DNA from: Inia geoffrensis
Lineage: Eukaryota > Chordata > Mammalia > Artiodactyla > Iniidae
NCBI GenBank assembly: GCA_036417435.1
Contig: CM070903.1
Coordinates: forward strand, 89,797,001-89,861,000
DNA: 64,000 bases
Direction: 5' to 3'
The position numbers and the translations under genes are program-made. Under the pieces are notes generated by a model, which ran no database searches, was not told where the DNA came from, and saw nothing but the letters and a program-made list of their open reading frames with translations. This document shows positions 24,531 to 37,449 of this stretch, piece by piece (position 1 is the stretch's first letter; the number at the start of each line of letters is the position of its first letter).

Positions 24531-25595
24531 AGATTCTGCTTTCTCTAATTTTCTCAGTGTAAAACACAAAGATACACTCTGTAAGCTTTAATCATGGGGT
24601 CATGTTAATTATCCAATCTCTGGCAAAGGACTGAGGTGTTCCCATCGATTAAGTCAGGGAGAAATGGAATAGTAATCTATTGGAGAAGATGAGTCAACAT
24701 CACCCTGGAAAGAAAGAGAAATAGAATGACACTGAGTGCTGTCACACATGTGCATTTCCACACACACACATACCATTATTTATTTCACACCTATATCTTT
24801 ATAATGAGTTTGTGTTACATATCTAAGAATTGGTTTTAAAATTTATTGTTAAAATACCAAAAATGCCATCAGCTAATAACTACTAAAAATTTTTGTTACT
24901 TGACATGTTTTTTTTTTTTAACTTCATAACTTTTTCATCTTAGTGTATATCCTTTCCCTGCTGTCATATTCTGATTAATTCTGTCTGTTGGAAAGAGAAA
25001 AATAAAGAACTATCTATCCCTAAGATGAAATACTTAGACAATTAATGCCACAATTTCTGAAAATATATAAATTGCAATTTATGCCTTTTTGGCGTGCTTA
25101 ATTAAGAAATAGCTTTCTTGCTTATCCAACATATATATTAACATATGTGTATATATATATGACAATGCAGATATACAGTTTGCTGTGTTTTCTTATTTTA
25201 TTGCAGTGATTGCAAAATGTTTTGAAGCAAGAAAGATTTTGTTTCCCTTGGAATAGAATGGAACACTCTTAAAGTCCAATAATTCCTGTGAGCTTCATGC
25301 AGCACATTAGAAGATCTGTTAGAATTCCCACTATTATTTGAGTTCATAATTGTGTTTTCCTATAGGAAGAAGAGAAATATTTTCCTGCTTCCCACAAGCA
25401 AGTACTCCTCGACTTCCTATGCTATATGAAGCTGCCCATGTGTGGTTGGAAAGCCTATTCCTTTGGTTATAGTTTGTAGACTACTAAGAATGCTGTTCAG
25501 GTGCCACCAACCAGGGCCTTGAGATCTTGTCTCCCAAATGACTCTCAGGGCATTGTTGTCATGCTTCCTTTCAACTTCTACCGAGGGAAACCTTC
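24530..25595. other. Unique AT-rich sequence
   Basis: No gene or clear repeat. Short (CA)n at 24,757-24,770 and (TA)n-rich sequence at about 25,125-25,165. Confidence 0.55.
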
Positions 25596-25597
25596 TC

Positions 25598-25775
25598 CAT
25601 GATGTAGAGCATGGTCTTTGAATGAGACAGAATCTGAGTTTACATCTTGGCTCTGCTACTTGGCAGGTAACTGACTTCTCTGACCCTCTGGGTCCCCTCC
25701 ACTCCTCAGTATAATGAGCAATACTTGCCCTAGGGGGGTCGTTGTGGTGATTAGAAAGAACTACTTTGCTTTAAG
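25598..25775 (+). mobile_element. MIR fragment, plus
   Basis: 'gtagagcatggtctttgaatg', 'tcttggctctgctacttgg', 'ctgacttctctgaccctctgg' and 'gtataatgagcaata' follow the MIR core order. Confidence 0.75.
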
Positions 25776-26104
25776 CTTCACACCTCATATATAGCTATTT
25801 TTTTCTTTTTAACTTAGCACAATATGCTCAGTCATTTGACATATATATTTGATAAAAATTACAGAAACTATAAGTGTTTATGACCTCTAAGCACTACAAT
25901 GGCTTGCTGTTTCAAAGCTATGTTAATGAGTTTATTCTCCCTAGATAAACTCATTGACATAGAATTGAAAGATCTCTACCATCAGGACTTAACTTATCTC
26001 AGTATAACAGCATTTCTTACTATATTTTCCACCTTCTATTCTGAACTTCTTAAGGTTTTGTTCAAACATACCTACGATGTTTTTTATCTCCATGTCTTTG
26101 ATCA

Positions 26105-26395
26105 TGTTGTTTCTCCCCCCCTGGATTTCTTCCACATAATCCTCAAGTCTATGAGAATTCTATTCATCTTTCAAAATCCAAAGTAAATACCTATTGGATG
26201 AAGTTACCCTTCATTCCTGTAGTGAGAATTAATATTGTCTATTTCCTATTCCTCTAGTATAGAACCACCTCATTACATTATAGGTATTTGTATAATTTTG
26301 TCTTGCACATCATATTGTAAATTCTTTGAGGAGAAAGAGTTGGCTTAGGTCATCTGCCTCAATATTTTTTGATGGATTGAATTGATATAAAAAGT
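26105..26395 (+). mobile_element. L2 LINE remnant, plus
   Basis: 'tatgagaattctattcatc', 'tttcaaaatccaaagtaaat', 'atgaagttacccttcattcc', 'ttgtaaattctttgaggag' and 'ggcttaggtcatctg' match the L2 3' region in sense. Confidence 0.6.
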
Positions 26396-26399
26396 CGTT

Positions 26400-28900
26400 A
26401 TCAATGTTATGAAACAAAGGTGTACATATAAATCAGTTTTTACACTCATGCTAATTCTCTCTTCATTACTTTCTTTCATTAGCACAATAATAGTAATAGT
26501 TTACCCAACTGTTTTAGCAAAGGTCTTCATATTTGTGTATCCAAATCAAACTTTGGGTCTGAAGATCAACTATTTGAAATTTAACTACATGTACCCAATT
26601 TAGGGTCTCACTGAAATTTCTTCCAATAGAGCCCCTGTTCAAACCCTGAGTGTTAGCAGCTCTAAGACATCCATTTTGAAAGTCTCAAACCTGGTTTCTC
26701 TAATTCTGTATTTACTCCTGTCTTGTGGGAGTGACTGAGGGTTTAGGCTCCAGCTCTAATGTTTTCACCAACAAGCATTAACATATCTTCAAACAAACTG
26801 TGTTCAAATTTTGGGGGTCCTGTTAAGACACAGTTTACTTTGAATCTACATATTTTGTAGGAAGGGATTTTTATCCTAATGTTGTCCCTTTCATAAATGG
26901 TTCATCCTGGCTACGAAGCCAACTGTTGGAAAAAGGAAGAGGACTTTTTGGTTAAGACTATTTCATCTCCCTTCTGGGCCAAGAAACATCAACAGACTAC
27001 ATTTTGGGAGTGTGACATGGGGAATATTACCATAAATTTTAAGGAATTATACCAACAAATGAAGCTCGATAGTGTTTCCTGCCTCAGCTTCAGCAACTGA
27101 CAATTCCATTTGTGTCCTTTTCAGGAACACCTATTGAAGATATTTACAACTCAGATATGCAAGTTGGTTCTGGTATTATATGCTCTATATATTCTTTTCA
27201 ATCTTTTCTCTCCCATGTAAAAGTGTAAAAATAGATATTTTATTGAGGTTTCAGGGCATCTTTGGTTACACAGTAGCTCAAGAAGAGCTTTTTATTTTTT
27301 TAAATAAAATTGTAAATGTCCTCAGACTGTCATGTACAGGAGAATAAGCTCTTAGGCTATTTAAAAATTTTATGTGATCATAAATCTGTTCCATAGGCAA
27401 GTTACTGTTTTATGATGCATTGTAACCTTTTCCTTTCTCACTTCCTCCATTTTTCCAAGGGATATATATGTGAATTCTGTTAGTTTTATTTTGTTTAGAA
27501 AAATCATGGTATTTTTAATTCAGAATATATCTTTTCATTTGCTTCATTCATTAATGATATTTTCATGAATTAAGAGAAGAGCATGTTTGTAAACTGTTCA
27601 GTCATCAATATTTGAACCAGAATTTAAGAACACAATCAATAAAAGCTTGGATAGAGCAGGGCTGCCAAGTAGTCCTGAGGTGCCCCCACCCATGGCTTAC
27701 CTTACCATGTGTACACAAGCCCAGCAACACATCAGGACTGATTTCTCCAAGGCTGAGCTTTACTTCAGAGTGATGTGCCTCTTGCATTTCCACACTTCTG
27801 GCTTTTATAGAACCCTCTTTCACTACAGCAAGCAAGTTCTAATATCTTGATGGAAAAATATTTTTAAGTTAAGAACTTTGAAGAAGTTACAAGACAGCAT
27901 CTGTGCCTCAAAATTATAAAATGAGAAACACTTTTCATCTGCCTTAGAGCATTTTTATTTTAATTTGTAGGTGCTCAAAATCATTGTGGCCATAAATCCT
28001 TCTAGCCTCCCTGTTAGGGGGTGACCAGTAATAAAGTGCCTGTTTTCTAACTGAGGATGCACACAAGCTGGAGTGAGGTCATCTGCTCAGTCACATGGTA
28101 CATTTCAGAATATGTGTATATGTGTTTGTATCTATGTTGGAAGATGAGGGAGATTAAGTTTCTTGAATTTTAAACTCTAGGTGTTTAACTTCACTACAAA
28201 AAAGGATTTTATCAGATGTAAAAATTTGTGCTTTGTGAAAGTCATGGAATTTGTCTGTTTTTACTTTAACTTCCAACGATCCACTGTTTGATTCTTGATG
28301 AGGCCCCATGACACTAGAGAAAACAAAGAGGGTAAATTTCCACCTCTGCCCTCTTGGAATCTAGAAAAAGAATATGTGATTTAGAATCAGACAAAGGGAT
28401 CTTTCCACCCAGGATTTAGAACCTTGAAGAAGAGCTTTTAGAGGGACTTAGAGATTATTCATGTCACTAAAGGTGGAGAACAGAGAATATGGTGGAGGTA
28501 GTAATCATCAATGGCTGTGCATCAAGCAGTGCTGTTCACACCACACAGTGCCTGAGGCATGACTCTGGTTTGGTTCTTGATTTGGTGGCTTTCGGTGGTT
28601 CCAGGCTATTTCCTGAGTCCAGTTCTTTTTCCTTCCCAACTGTTTGTATCTTTCCAATACATTCTTCTTCCATTTAAACTAGAGCTGGTTCAGTTATTTA
28701 GAATCTAGACTCCTGACTGGAACTTTGTACAGAGCAGTATTACCAGCCAGGCTGTGACTATGACACATGCTTCTTGTAGACACCTTTTCAGGGGCTGGTT
28801 GGAAAAGCTTCAGAATTAATGCATCCAAGAAATGGAACGGATTGGATTGTTATTCCTGGTCAACAGATAGAAGAGTGGGGATATGAAAAACAAATCTGAA
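26400..28900. other. Unique sequence, no gene seen
   Basis: Frames of 60-76 codons (26,409, 26,897, 27,605 minus, 28,489) show no known domain. No splice-bounded exon could be argued from sequence alone. Confidence 0.55.
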
Positions 28901-28904
28901 AGCA

Positions 28905-29105
28905 GTTTGGTGTGATATGGTACAAAAGCAACTCTGGGCTCAGCCAGGGAACCTTCCTCCACCATGTAGTTAGCCTGGTGACCTCAGGTGAAGTACTTTC
29001 TATCACTAAACAATTGTTCCTTCATCTGTAAAAGACAGATAATACCAGCTGCATAGCCTATTTCACAGGGAAGTTAAGAAGAATAGAAAATAAATATATA
29101 AGGCA
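28905..29105 (+). mobile_element. MIR element, plus
   Basis: 'gcaactctgggctcagccag', 'tagttagcctggtgacctc', 'caattgttccttcatctgta' and 'aataccagctgcatagcc' follow the MIR consensus through the core and 3' side. Confidence 0.8.
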
Positions 29106-29249
29106 CACAAATAAAGGATAGGATTAGAGTAACCTTATGGTTACTGTTACATTTATACTCTAGGATAGATGAGTATCAGTCACCTGACCTACTTTTTATT
29201 TTATAATGACTTTCCAGAGTTATTCGTAAAAGCCCTACTGCTTTCATAC

Positions 29250-29390
29250 AGGTTATAGGCTTGGCATGGTGGGAAAAGGGCCTTAGTCTGATTCCTGGTT
29301 TTACAATTTATGATGTTCATGACAGTGACAAGTTATTCAAACTCTCTGAGAATAAGTATTCTGTATAATAGAACAGTGTGAAATAAAGAT
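29250..29390 (+). mobile_element. Probable MIR fragment, plus
   Basis: 'gggccttagtctgattcctgg', 'agtgacaagttattcaaac' and 'tctgagaataagta' resemble the MIR core. Diverged. Confidence 0.5.
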
Positions 29391-29484
29391 ATTAATATTA
29401 ATTTTAGGGATGCCAGAAGGGTAACAACGTATATTTTAATATAAATGTATCTATGGATATTTAAATAATTATGTATAAGTGCAT

Positions 29485-29600
29485 GTATATGTGCTAGCTC
29501 TGCCATTTATTAGCTATGTAACATAGTAACGCTTATTAACCTCCCTGAAATTCAGTATTCTCAAATGTAAAATGACTGTAAAATTTTAAAAAGATAAGAA
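29485..29600 (+). mobile_element. MIR fragment, plus
   Basis: 'agctctgccatttattagct', 'tattaacctccctgaaattc' and 'tctcaaatgtaaaatgactg' are the MIR core in order. Confidence 0.75.
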
Positions 29601-29660
29601 TAATAAAAATAACCCCCAATCCCATGATCAACAGATAGACACTTTTTAGAGATGCTTTTC

Positions 29661-29662
<2 letters not shown>

Positions 29663-29705
<43 letters not shown>
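29663..29705. repeat. (TG)n microsatellite
   Basis: About 21 uninterrupted TG units. Likely length-polymorphic between individuals. Confidence 0.97.
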
Positions 29706-29707
<2 letters not shown>

Positions 29708-30474
29708 ACAAGCACACTCTACAGGTTGTGATTTATATGGCCTCTTGTGTTCTGGTTTTGTTCATGACACCGTGTCATGAATATGGTTTTATGTCATTAA
29801 ATAGTCTACAAAAATTAAAATTTAATTTGTGATCAATTTTTATAATTAATTATAAGAAAATTATAATTATGAGACTTCTATGACAGGTTCATTTCAGCAT
29901 GAGTTATAATAGAAAAATTATATCATCAAAATGGCCAACAGAAGGATGTTTAAATCTAAAATGAACATACCATAACCTATTCCATTATTAATCCATTTGT
30001 AGTTACCTATAAGATTTACAAGAGCCATATTTAAACATTATTTACTTTTGGAGTTTAGAATGAAACTGTACCCCTTGACTACTCTGCAGACAAGGAATTT
30101 AATATGTATTTGTTTACCTCCTCTAAGTTATTCAAGAAATTCAGGTGTGTTTTGTCTTTTCTGAGTTTTTATATATTGTTTGATGATTTCTTCCTGTCGC
30201 CTTACCACAAGGATAAAATTTGTTCAAAATAAGTGCTTGACTTGTGACATTTATCCTTCAAATTCTGATTTCTCAGAATAGTTTCTCAACAGTAATATTG
30301 AGACATCTAGTAGCAAAAGAAAAAAACCTAGTCTAGGTAAACTGTTTTTTATTATTTGGTGGTGGTGGTTGTTTCTGTGTTTATTCTGTCTAGATATTTG
30401 TAGAATTTTATCTTTAAATTAACTATGCAAAAGTGTTCCAATGTGGTTCTCTTCTCATCAAAGTTTCTTAAAAT
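29705..30474. other. Unique AT-rich sequence
   Basis: Nothing recognised. AT-rich palindromic stretch at 29,820-29,875. Confidence 0.5.
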
Positions 30475-32984
30475 GTATAACCTTCCAAGACTGAACCAGG
30501 AAGAAATAGAAAATATGAACAGACCAATCACAAGTAATGAAATTGAGACTGTGATTTAAAATCTTCCAACAAACAAAAGCCCAGGACCAGATAGCTTCAC
30601 AGGAGAATTCTATCAAACATTTAGAGAAGAGTTAACACCCATTCTTCTCAAACCCTTCTGAAAAACTGCAGAGGAAGGAACACCCCCAAACTCATTCTAT
30701 GAGGCCACCATCACCCTGATACCAAAACCAGACAAAGATACTACAAAAAAAGAAAATTACAGATCAATATCACTGATGAATATAGATGAAAAAATCCTTG
30801 ACAAAATACTAGCAAACGGAATCCAACAACACATTGAAAGGATCATGCACTATGGTCAAGTGGGATGTATCCCAGGGATGCAAGGATTCTTCAATATACA
30901 CAAATCAATCAATGTGGTATGCCATATTAACAAATTGAAGAATAAGAACCATATGATCATCTCAATAGATGCAGAAAAAGCTTTTGACAAAATTCAACAC
31001 CCATTTATGATAAAAACTCTCCAGAAAGTGAGCATAGAGGGAACCTACCTCAACATAATAAAGGCCATAAATGAAAAACCCACAGCAAGCATCATTCTCA
31101 ATGGTGAAAAACTGAAAGCGTTTCCTCTAAGATCAGGAACAAGACAAGGATGTCCACTCTCACCACTATTATTCAACATAGTTTTGGAAGTCCTAGCCAC
31201 GGCAATCAGAGAAGAAAAAGAAAGAAAAGGAATACAAATTGGAAAAGAAGAAGTAAATATGTCACTGTTTTCAGATGACATGATACTATACATAGAGAAT
31301 CCTAAAGACGCCATCAGAAAACTACTAGAGCTAATCAATGAATTTGGTAAGCTAGCAGGATACAAAATTAATGCACAGAAATCTCTTGCATTCCTATACA
31401 CTAATGATGAAAAATCTGAGAGATTAATGAAACACTCCCATTTACCATAGCAAAAAAAAGAATAAAATACCTAGGAATAAACCTACCTAGGGAGACAAAA
31501 GACCTGTAGCCGAAAACTATAAGACACTGATGAAAGAAATTAAAGATGATACCAACAGATGGAGAGATATACCAATTTCTTGGATTGGAAGAATCAATTT
31601 TGTGAAAATGACTATACTACCCAAAGCAATCCATAGAGTCAGTGCAATCCCTATCAAATTACCAATGGAATTTTTTACAGGTCTAGAACAAAAAACCCTT
31701 AAAATTTGTATGGAGACACAAAAGACCCCAAATAGCCAAAGCAGTCTTGAGGGACAAAAGCGGAACTGGAGGAATCAGACTCCTTGACTTCAGACTATAC
31801 TACAAAGCTACAGTAATCAAGACAATATGGTACTGGCACAAAAACAGAAACATAGATCAATGGAACAAGATACAAAGCCCAGAGATAAACCCACACACCT
31901 ATGGTCAACTAATCTATGACAAACGAGGCAAGGATATACAATGGAGAAAGGACAGCCTCTTCAATAAGTCGTGCTGGCAAAACTGGACAGCTACATGTAA
32001 AAGAATGAAATTAGAACACTCCCTAACACCGTACACAAAAATAAACTCAAATGGATTAGAGACCTAAATGTAATACCAGACACTATAAAACTCTTAGAGG
32101 AAAACATATGCAGAAGAGTCTTTGACATAAATCACAGCAAGATCATTTTTGATCCACCTCCTAGAGAAATGGAAATAAAAACAAAAATAAACAAATGGGA
32201 CCTAATGAAACTTCAAAGCTTTTGCACAGCAAAGGAAACCATAAACAGGACGAAAAGACCACCCTCAGAATGGGAGAAAATATTTGCAAACAAATCAACG
32301 GACAAAGGATTAATCTCCAAAATATATAAACAGCTCATGCTGCTCAATATGAAAAAAACAAACAACCCATCCAAAAGTGGGCAGAAGACCTAAATAGACA
32401 TTTCTCTACAGAAGGCATGCAGATGGCCAAGAAGCACATGAAAAGCTGCTCAACATCACTAATTATTAGAGAATTGCAAATCAAAACTACAATGAGGTAT
32501 CACCTCAGACTAGTTAGAATGGGCATCATCAGAAAATCTACAAACAACAAATGCTGGAGAGGGTATGGAGAAAAGGGAACCCTCTTGCACTGTTGGTGGG
32601 AGTGTAAGTTGATACAGCCACTATGGAGAACAGTATGGAGGTTCCTTAAAAAACTAAAAATAGAATTACCATATGACCCAGCACTCCCAGTACTGGGCAT
32701 ATACCCAGGGAAAACCATAATTCAAAAAACACATGCACCCCAATATTCATTGCAGCACTATTTACAATAGCCAGTTTATGGAAACAACCTAAATGCCCAC
32801 TGACGGATGAATGGGTTAAGAAGATGTGGTACATATATACAATGGAATATTAGTCATCAATAAAAAGGAACGAAATTGGGCCATTTGAGGGACGTGGATG
32901 GATCTGAAGACTGTCATACAGAGTGAAGTAAGTCAGAAAGAGAAAAACAAATAGTGTATATTAACGCATATATGTGGAACATAG
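30475..32984 (+). pseudogene. L1 ORF2 (RT and C-terminal part), disrupted
   Basis: The endonuclease domain is absent because of 5' truncation. RT starts at a '[18 protein letters not shown]' like segment, with an in-frame stop near 30,557. The best surviving frame is 30,776-31,450 (224 codons), with [18 protein letters not shown] and an FSDD box at 31,268-31,279 (both aspartates kept; serine in place of the usual alanine). The frame then shifts at about 31,430, 31,780, 32,060 and 32,390, giving fragments 31,530-31,787, 31,747-32,067, 32,169-32,393 and 32,417-32,770. The terminal stop is at 32,982-32,984. Confidence 0.92.
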
Positions 32985-33175
32985 AAAAATGGTACAGATG
33001 AACTGGTTTGCAGGGCAGAAAGTGAGACACAGTTGTAGAGAACAAACCTATGGACACCAAGGGGGGAAAGCAGCGGGGGGTGTGGTGATGGTGTGATGAA
33101 TTGGGCGATTGGGATTGACATGTATACACTGTTGTGTATAATATGGATGACTAATTAAAAAAAATGACATACTTG
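30475..33175 (+). mobile_element. 2.7-kb L1 LINE, plus strand, 5'-truncated
   Basis: Begins inside ORF2 just upstream of the RT domain and runs to a 3'UTR (32,985-33,155) and A-rich tail (33,156-33,183). Very similar over its whole length to the minus-strand L1 at 18,720-23,449, so the two come from the same or closely related subfamilies. I could not find a convincing TSD. Confidence 0.93.
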
Positions 33176-33184
33176 AAAAAAAAA

Positions 33185-33470
33185 GAATATGACTCATCTG
33201 TGCAATCTGATTATCTCTTTCTCTCTTCAAAACTATTAATTATAGTATCCAGTGTTTTAAATTTGTATTTTTATTCTTGGGTTTTGTCTTATTTTATCTG
33301 TCTTATATCTGGGGAACATCTACAATGTTTACACCTTAAAATTCTTTCTCCCTTTCATATTCTATTACTATTTATATTCCTTTCTTTTTTTCTTCATTAT
33401 TTTGAGGTAGCATGCAAGTTATACTTTCACATACTCATTTTTTTTTTTCTGTTATGCTGACTGGTTAACT
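33185..33470. other. T-rich unassigned sequence
   Basis: No recognised repeat or gene. The 98-codon frame at 33,164-33,460 is low-complexity, hydrophobic by composition, and starts in the L1 tail. Confidence 0.5.
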
Positions 33471-33676
33471 TTTTTTTTTTTTTGCGTTACGCGGGCCTCT
33501 CACTGTTGTGGCCTCTCCCATTGCGGAGCACAGGCTCCGGACGTGCAGGCTCAGTGGCCATGGCCCATGGGCCCAGCCGCTCCACAGCATGTAGGATCTT
33601 CCCGGACCGGGGCACGAACCTGTGTTCCCTGCATCTGCAGGCGGACTCTCAACCACTGCACCACCAGGGAAGCCCT
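33471..33676 (-). mobile_element. CHR-2-type SINE with TSD
   Basis: Reverse-oriented: poly(T) at 33,471-33,483, standard body, head complement ending at about 33,675. TSD ctgactggttaact at 33,457-33,470 and ctgactgggtaatt at 33,675-33,688 (the two copies share 12 of 14 positions). Confidence 0.93.
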
Positions 33677-33689
33677 GACTGGGTAATTT

Positions 33690-34374
33690 TGCTACACAGA
33701 GTTTTAGTGTCCTACTGAAAATTTCGTGCCAATATCTCTTAGCTTACCCTTCTCTCTCTTTTTAACTGTTATTTTGAATCTCAGCATATTTACTTTGCCA
33801 CTCTTCTTACTGTTTTTTTCTCAATATGATTTCTTCTTATAACTGTCTCACTCTATTTTACCTACCATTTTTGCTTATTCTATTGTGAAGACCCAGAAGG
33901 GTTTCTTCTGGTTCTTTTAGTTGATCCGTTTCAGAGATCTGCTTTTCTCTTTGATTCTTCAGAATAATGTTTCTTCTTGCTTCATTTGCATTATTTTTCA
34001 TAACTCTCATTTGCATTTTATCATTCTACTCATCTTAAGAAAGAGAAAGTCTATGCAAAAATGAGGTTGCCAATAAACAGGTGTTGTAGATATTCCTGGG
34101 CTCCATTCACTGTCCCCTTAACCTTAGAACCTTTATGTTCAGAAGCACAGTACGGGGGATGAGAGATGGCCAAACCCATAGAAATGTGTGGTGTCTCTCC
34201 TCAAATCACATTTTAAAACTTCTGCGCTACAGAAGTTTTGGATTTTGGATCCTCTGAAATTAGAACATATTAAAAAAATAAAACCCACCATTATACATAT
34301 CTCAGTATTTACCAGTTACCACCCTGTATATAATATTTTGCTGGCATTTCATAGAATTAAACATACCATCAACA

Positions 34375-34407
<33 letters not shown>

Positions 34408-37205
34408 GCACACACACACCACACTTATACACTCTTCTGACCATTTTTTCTGAGCATTATGATATCCAGAAAGCAGCACATACACAATAAAAGGATTGCT
34501 AAGTTTTACTGTTGATGTGGAAACCTATTTAAGTAGATTTTCTTTTTTAATAAATAATATTGAATAGAAGTATCATAATTCTCAAACAAAAAACTATGCA
34601 TTCTCAAACATTTTGACAGGTTTTTTCCAAGGTTTCCTTTAGCCATTTTCCATTCCTGCTAATCCTGTAGTAAATATCTTCATACATAGAGCTGTGGGTC
34701 TGGTTTAGATGATTTCCTTTAGATGGCCTCACTAGAGGGAAAGGTAGGTGACACTTTGGGAGTCGGCTTATGTTGCCATGTTGCTTTCAAAAGGACTATC
34801 CTGGGTTTTAAAGGCATTAGCAGAAAATAAGCTGTCTTGTTTTATTGCAAAGTTACTACACTTAAAAAGGCAATTTCAAACATCTTTCCTTCTCTTTCCC
34901 CACGAGAAATTGAGGAGCCATCATTTTGCTTTCTAGCCCTCTTTTAGGAGAAATACTATTAGGGCAAATAAACATGAATGTCTCTACAAATGCTGGTAAA
35001 AATCCTTTCTTGCTATTGGTTTCCTGTAGCTTAGACAAATTTCACAGAAATTTCGATGAGCCATTGGGAACAACCATCTTGGTGAGAATAGCATAAAGCT
35101 GAAAGGTTTAAAAAACACAGTACAATTTTGGAGAAATGTCATTGTTACTTTGGATCTGAGAAAATTAAGAGCATACACACAAGTGTTAGAGTCTAAAGGT
35201 GAAAACAAGAGGCCTTTTTCTTGTTCACTGACTATTCTCATCAGAAACATTATGTGTTCTTGTTTCTCATTTTCCCAAGTTTTGTTTATTTTATGTATCT
35301 GGTTGTCAGTAAAACTAGACTAAGGTGTTAATTGATAATTAATTGATCCAAAAGAATAAAATGCAACAAAAGGCATTAAAGGTATTTTTGAACATGAAGC
35401 CTGTTTGCTCTCAGCATCACTCTCCAGGTCACATAAAACATACTATTTTGCTTGGAATTTGAATGGGTTTATAATTATTGAAGTTATGTATTTCAGCTGA
35501 CTACATACTCAGATATCCAGAGGAATCTATTCTATTTTTTAGATCACATTATTTAGGAAATTGCTTTCTCTGTTCACACTTTGAGTAGTTTCAAAGGTAA
35601 AGTTGAATCTTTCTTGAAAGAAACAAAGAGATTCTTGAATGGGGGCAAAAGAAATTATTCCATTTCATAGATAAAACCCAAAGTCCCAGAAAACTGTTAA
35701 GTTCCTGAGTTAACACAGTTTGTACCATAAAAATGGCAGATTAGAAATCTACATCTGTTGAATTGAGCTGATTTTTATTCTCAACATAATATTTTTCCAG
35801 GTAACTGTCGCAGCCTCCCAGAGAATTACACATCTTCTTACTAGCAGTAAAGAAAATAAATTATTAAATAAAGTTTTGTATACTCTGTTCTTAAATTAAA
35901 ATTCAAGTAATGGCAATGTGTTCAACTTCTCTCTCAGAAAAGAAACCTAAAATGATAAAAGCCTTCATTTGATCCTTTTTAGTGGATCTTGGCTTGGTGT
36001 AAAGATCTGGGCCTTTGCTTCCTTTGGGGAAAAGGCAATGTGTCTTTGTCTTGTCAACCCCCGCTGTTTGGGCAATTTCAAACACAGGAAGTAATTTTAT
36101 TCACAGCAGAGTTTGTAGTTTGTCCAGTCTCTGGAACAGAAAGTAACAAATTCTTTAATATGAAGACTGGGCCCCAGATCAGACACAGTTATAGCACTTG
36201 TGTAAATTCAAGCTGCTGGTAGAACAGAGATCTTTCTGATGCATGATTTTTCTTCCAATTTGTCCTCTAATTATGGACCAAACTGAATAATTTTACATCG
36301 GATATTAACGAGTTTCAAGCTCTGATTCTTTCTGTAGACAAAGAAGAAATACTTTAAATTCAGGTAAGGATATAAAGAAAAACTACTCTGACACAACACA
36401 AGAATATCTGCTTCATAAATTGTGACATTCTATGAAGTCTAATGTGGTGACTTTAATAACAAGGGCATTTTATATTTTAACTTCTCACTCTGAGTTCAGA
36501 TGTTCAGAGCTAGTTCACGGACGAAAAAATGCGAGTGTTCTTTGCCATCACCTCATGACCTCTCCAGGATTCTGGCTCTTCATGTATTTACTGCTCAAAA
36601 CACCCTCACAAGTTCTCTGTTGCTATAGAAAAGGTCCAAAACACTTAGCAACATAGACACTGTCCTCTATAATTCACCTTTTCCCAGCACCATGGCTTCC
36701 TGTCTTATCACTTACCTGACAGCTTTATGCATATTAGTCACAACACACAACAGGTTACTTCTTTCCCGAACACCTGTGTTTCTTTATTTCCTATCGACCT
36801 TTTGCCCTCTTTCCTCTTTCAAGTCTAATGTGCAGAGGATTTAGTTATAGTGACTTGCACGCCTTGTATAAACTATCAGTACTGCAACATACTTTACTTG
36901 CCTTTGAAAAATCAAGTAGAGACTAGGTCAGCTCAACCCAGGCAATGTCAAGCCTCACTTCCCAAGACAGGTTATAAGACATATATTAACCTCATTTCAT
37001 AATTCACCTTGATCTTTTAATGAAAAAAAAAAAAAGACATAGATTTAGTTGATCAAGGGTAGAGTAAGACAAATATCTCCTGTTACCTCCTCTAATTTTA
37101 TTCTCTTCTTCTTGCTAATTAACAGTGCCTTAATTCTATTTAGGGTATTCACAGACTCAGCTCTTTAGTCTTTCTTAATTTTTTTCTGCTTAGAATGCAG
37201 ACATA
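33690..37205. other. Mostly unique sequence, no gene seen
   Basis: Contains a (CT)n/(CA)n microsatellite (34,378-34,425). No protein-like frame is convincing; frames such as 34,188-34,490 (100 codons) are driven by the simple repeat. No L1 or SINE for about 3.5 kb, which is sparse for this window. Confidence 0.55.
34378..34425. repeat. (CT)n then (CA)n microsatellite
   Basis: About 14 TC units at 34,378-34,405, followed by a short interrupted CA run to 34,425. Confidence 0.95.
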
Positions 37206-37209
37206 AAAT

Positions 37210-37445
37210 TTCTGAAGGTACAGCATGCATTTTGCAACCAAGAGGTGACCATCATGAGTCAAAGACCTATACTCTCAGGATGGCTGAGGGGAAAGGCAGA
37301 AATACCTTGGATCCCACATGGCATCATTAAACTGTCACCAGCCCTAGTTTGTCCACATTGGAGTTTGTGCTTATAGAGAGAAAGCAACTCCTGTTTGAGA
37401 GTTTCAGTTGTTGCAACTGAATCCATTACTAACTGATACAAAGGA
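37210..37445 (+). mobile_element. Possible ancient LTR or LINE 3' end
   Basis: The end 'ttgttgcaactgaatccatt' followed by 'actaactgatacaaag' resembles the conserved 3' end of an old mammalian interspersed repeat (family not certain). The upstream part is too diverged to place. Confidence 0.35.
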
Positions 37446-37449
37446 CTAA

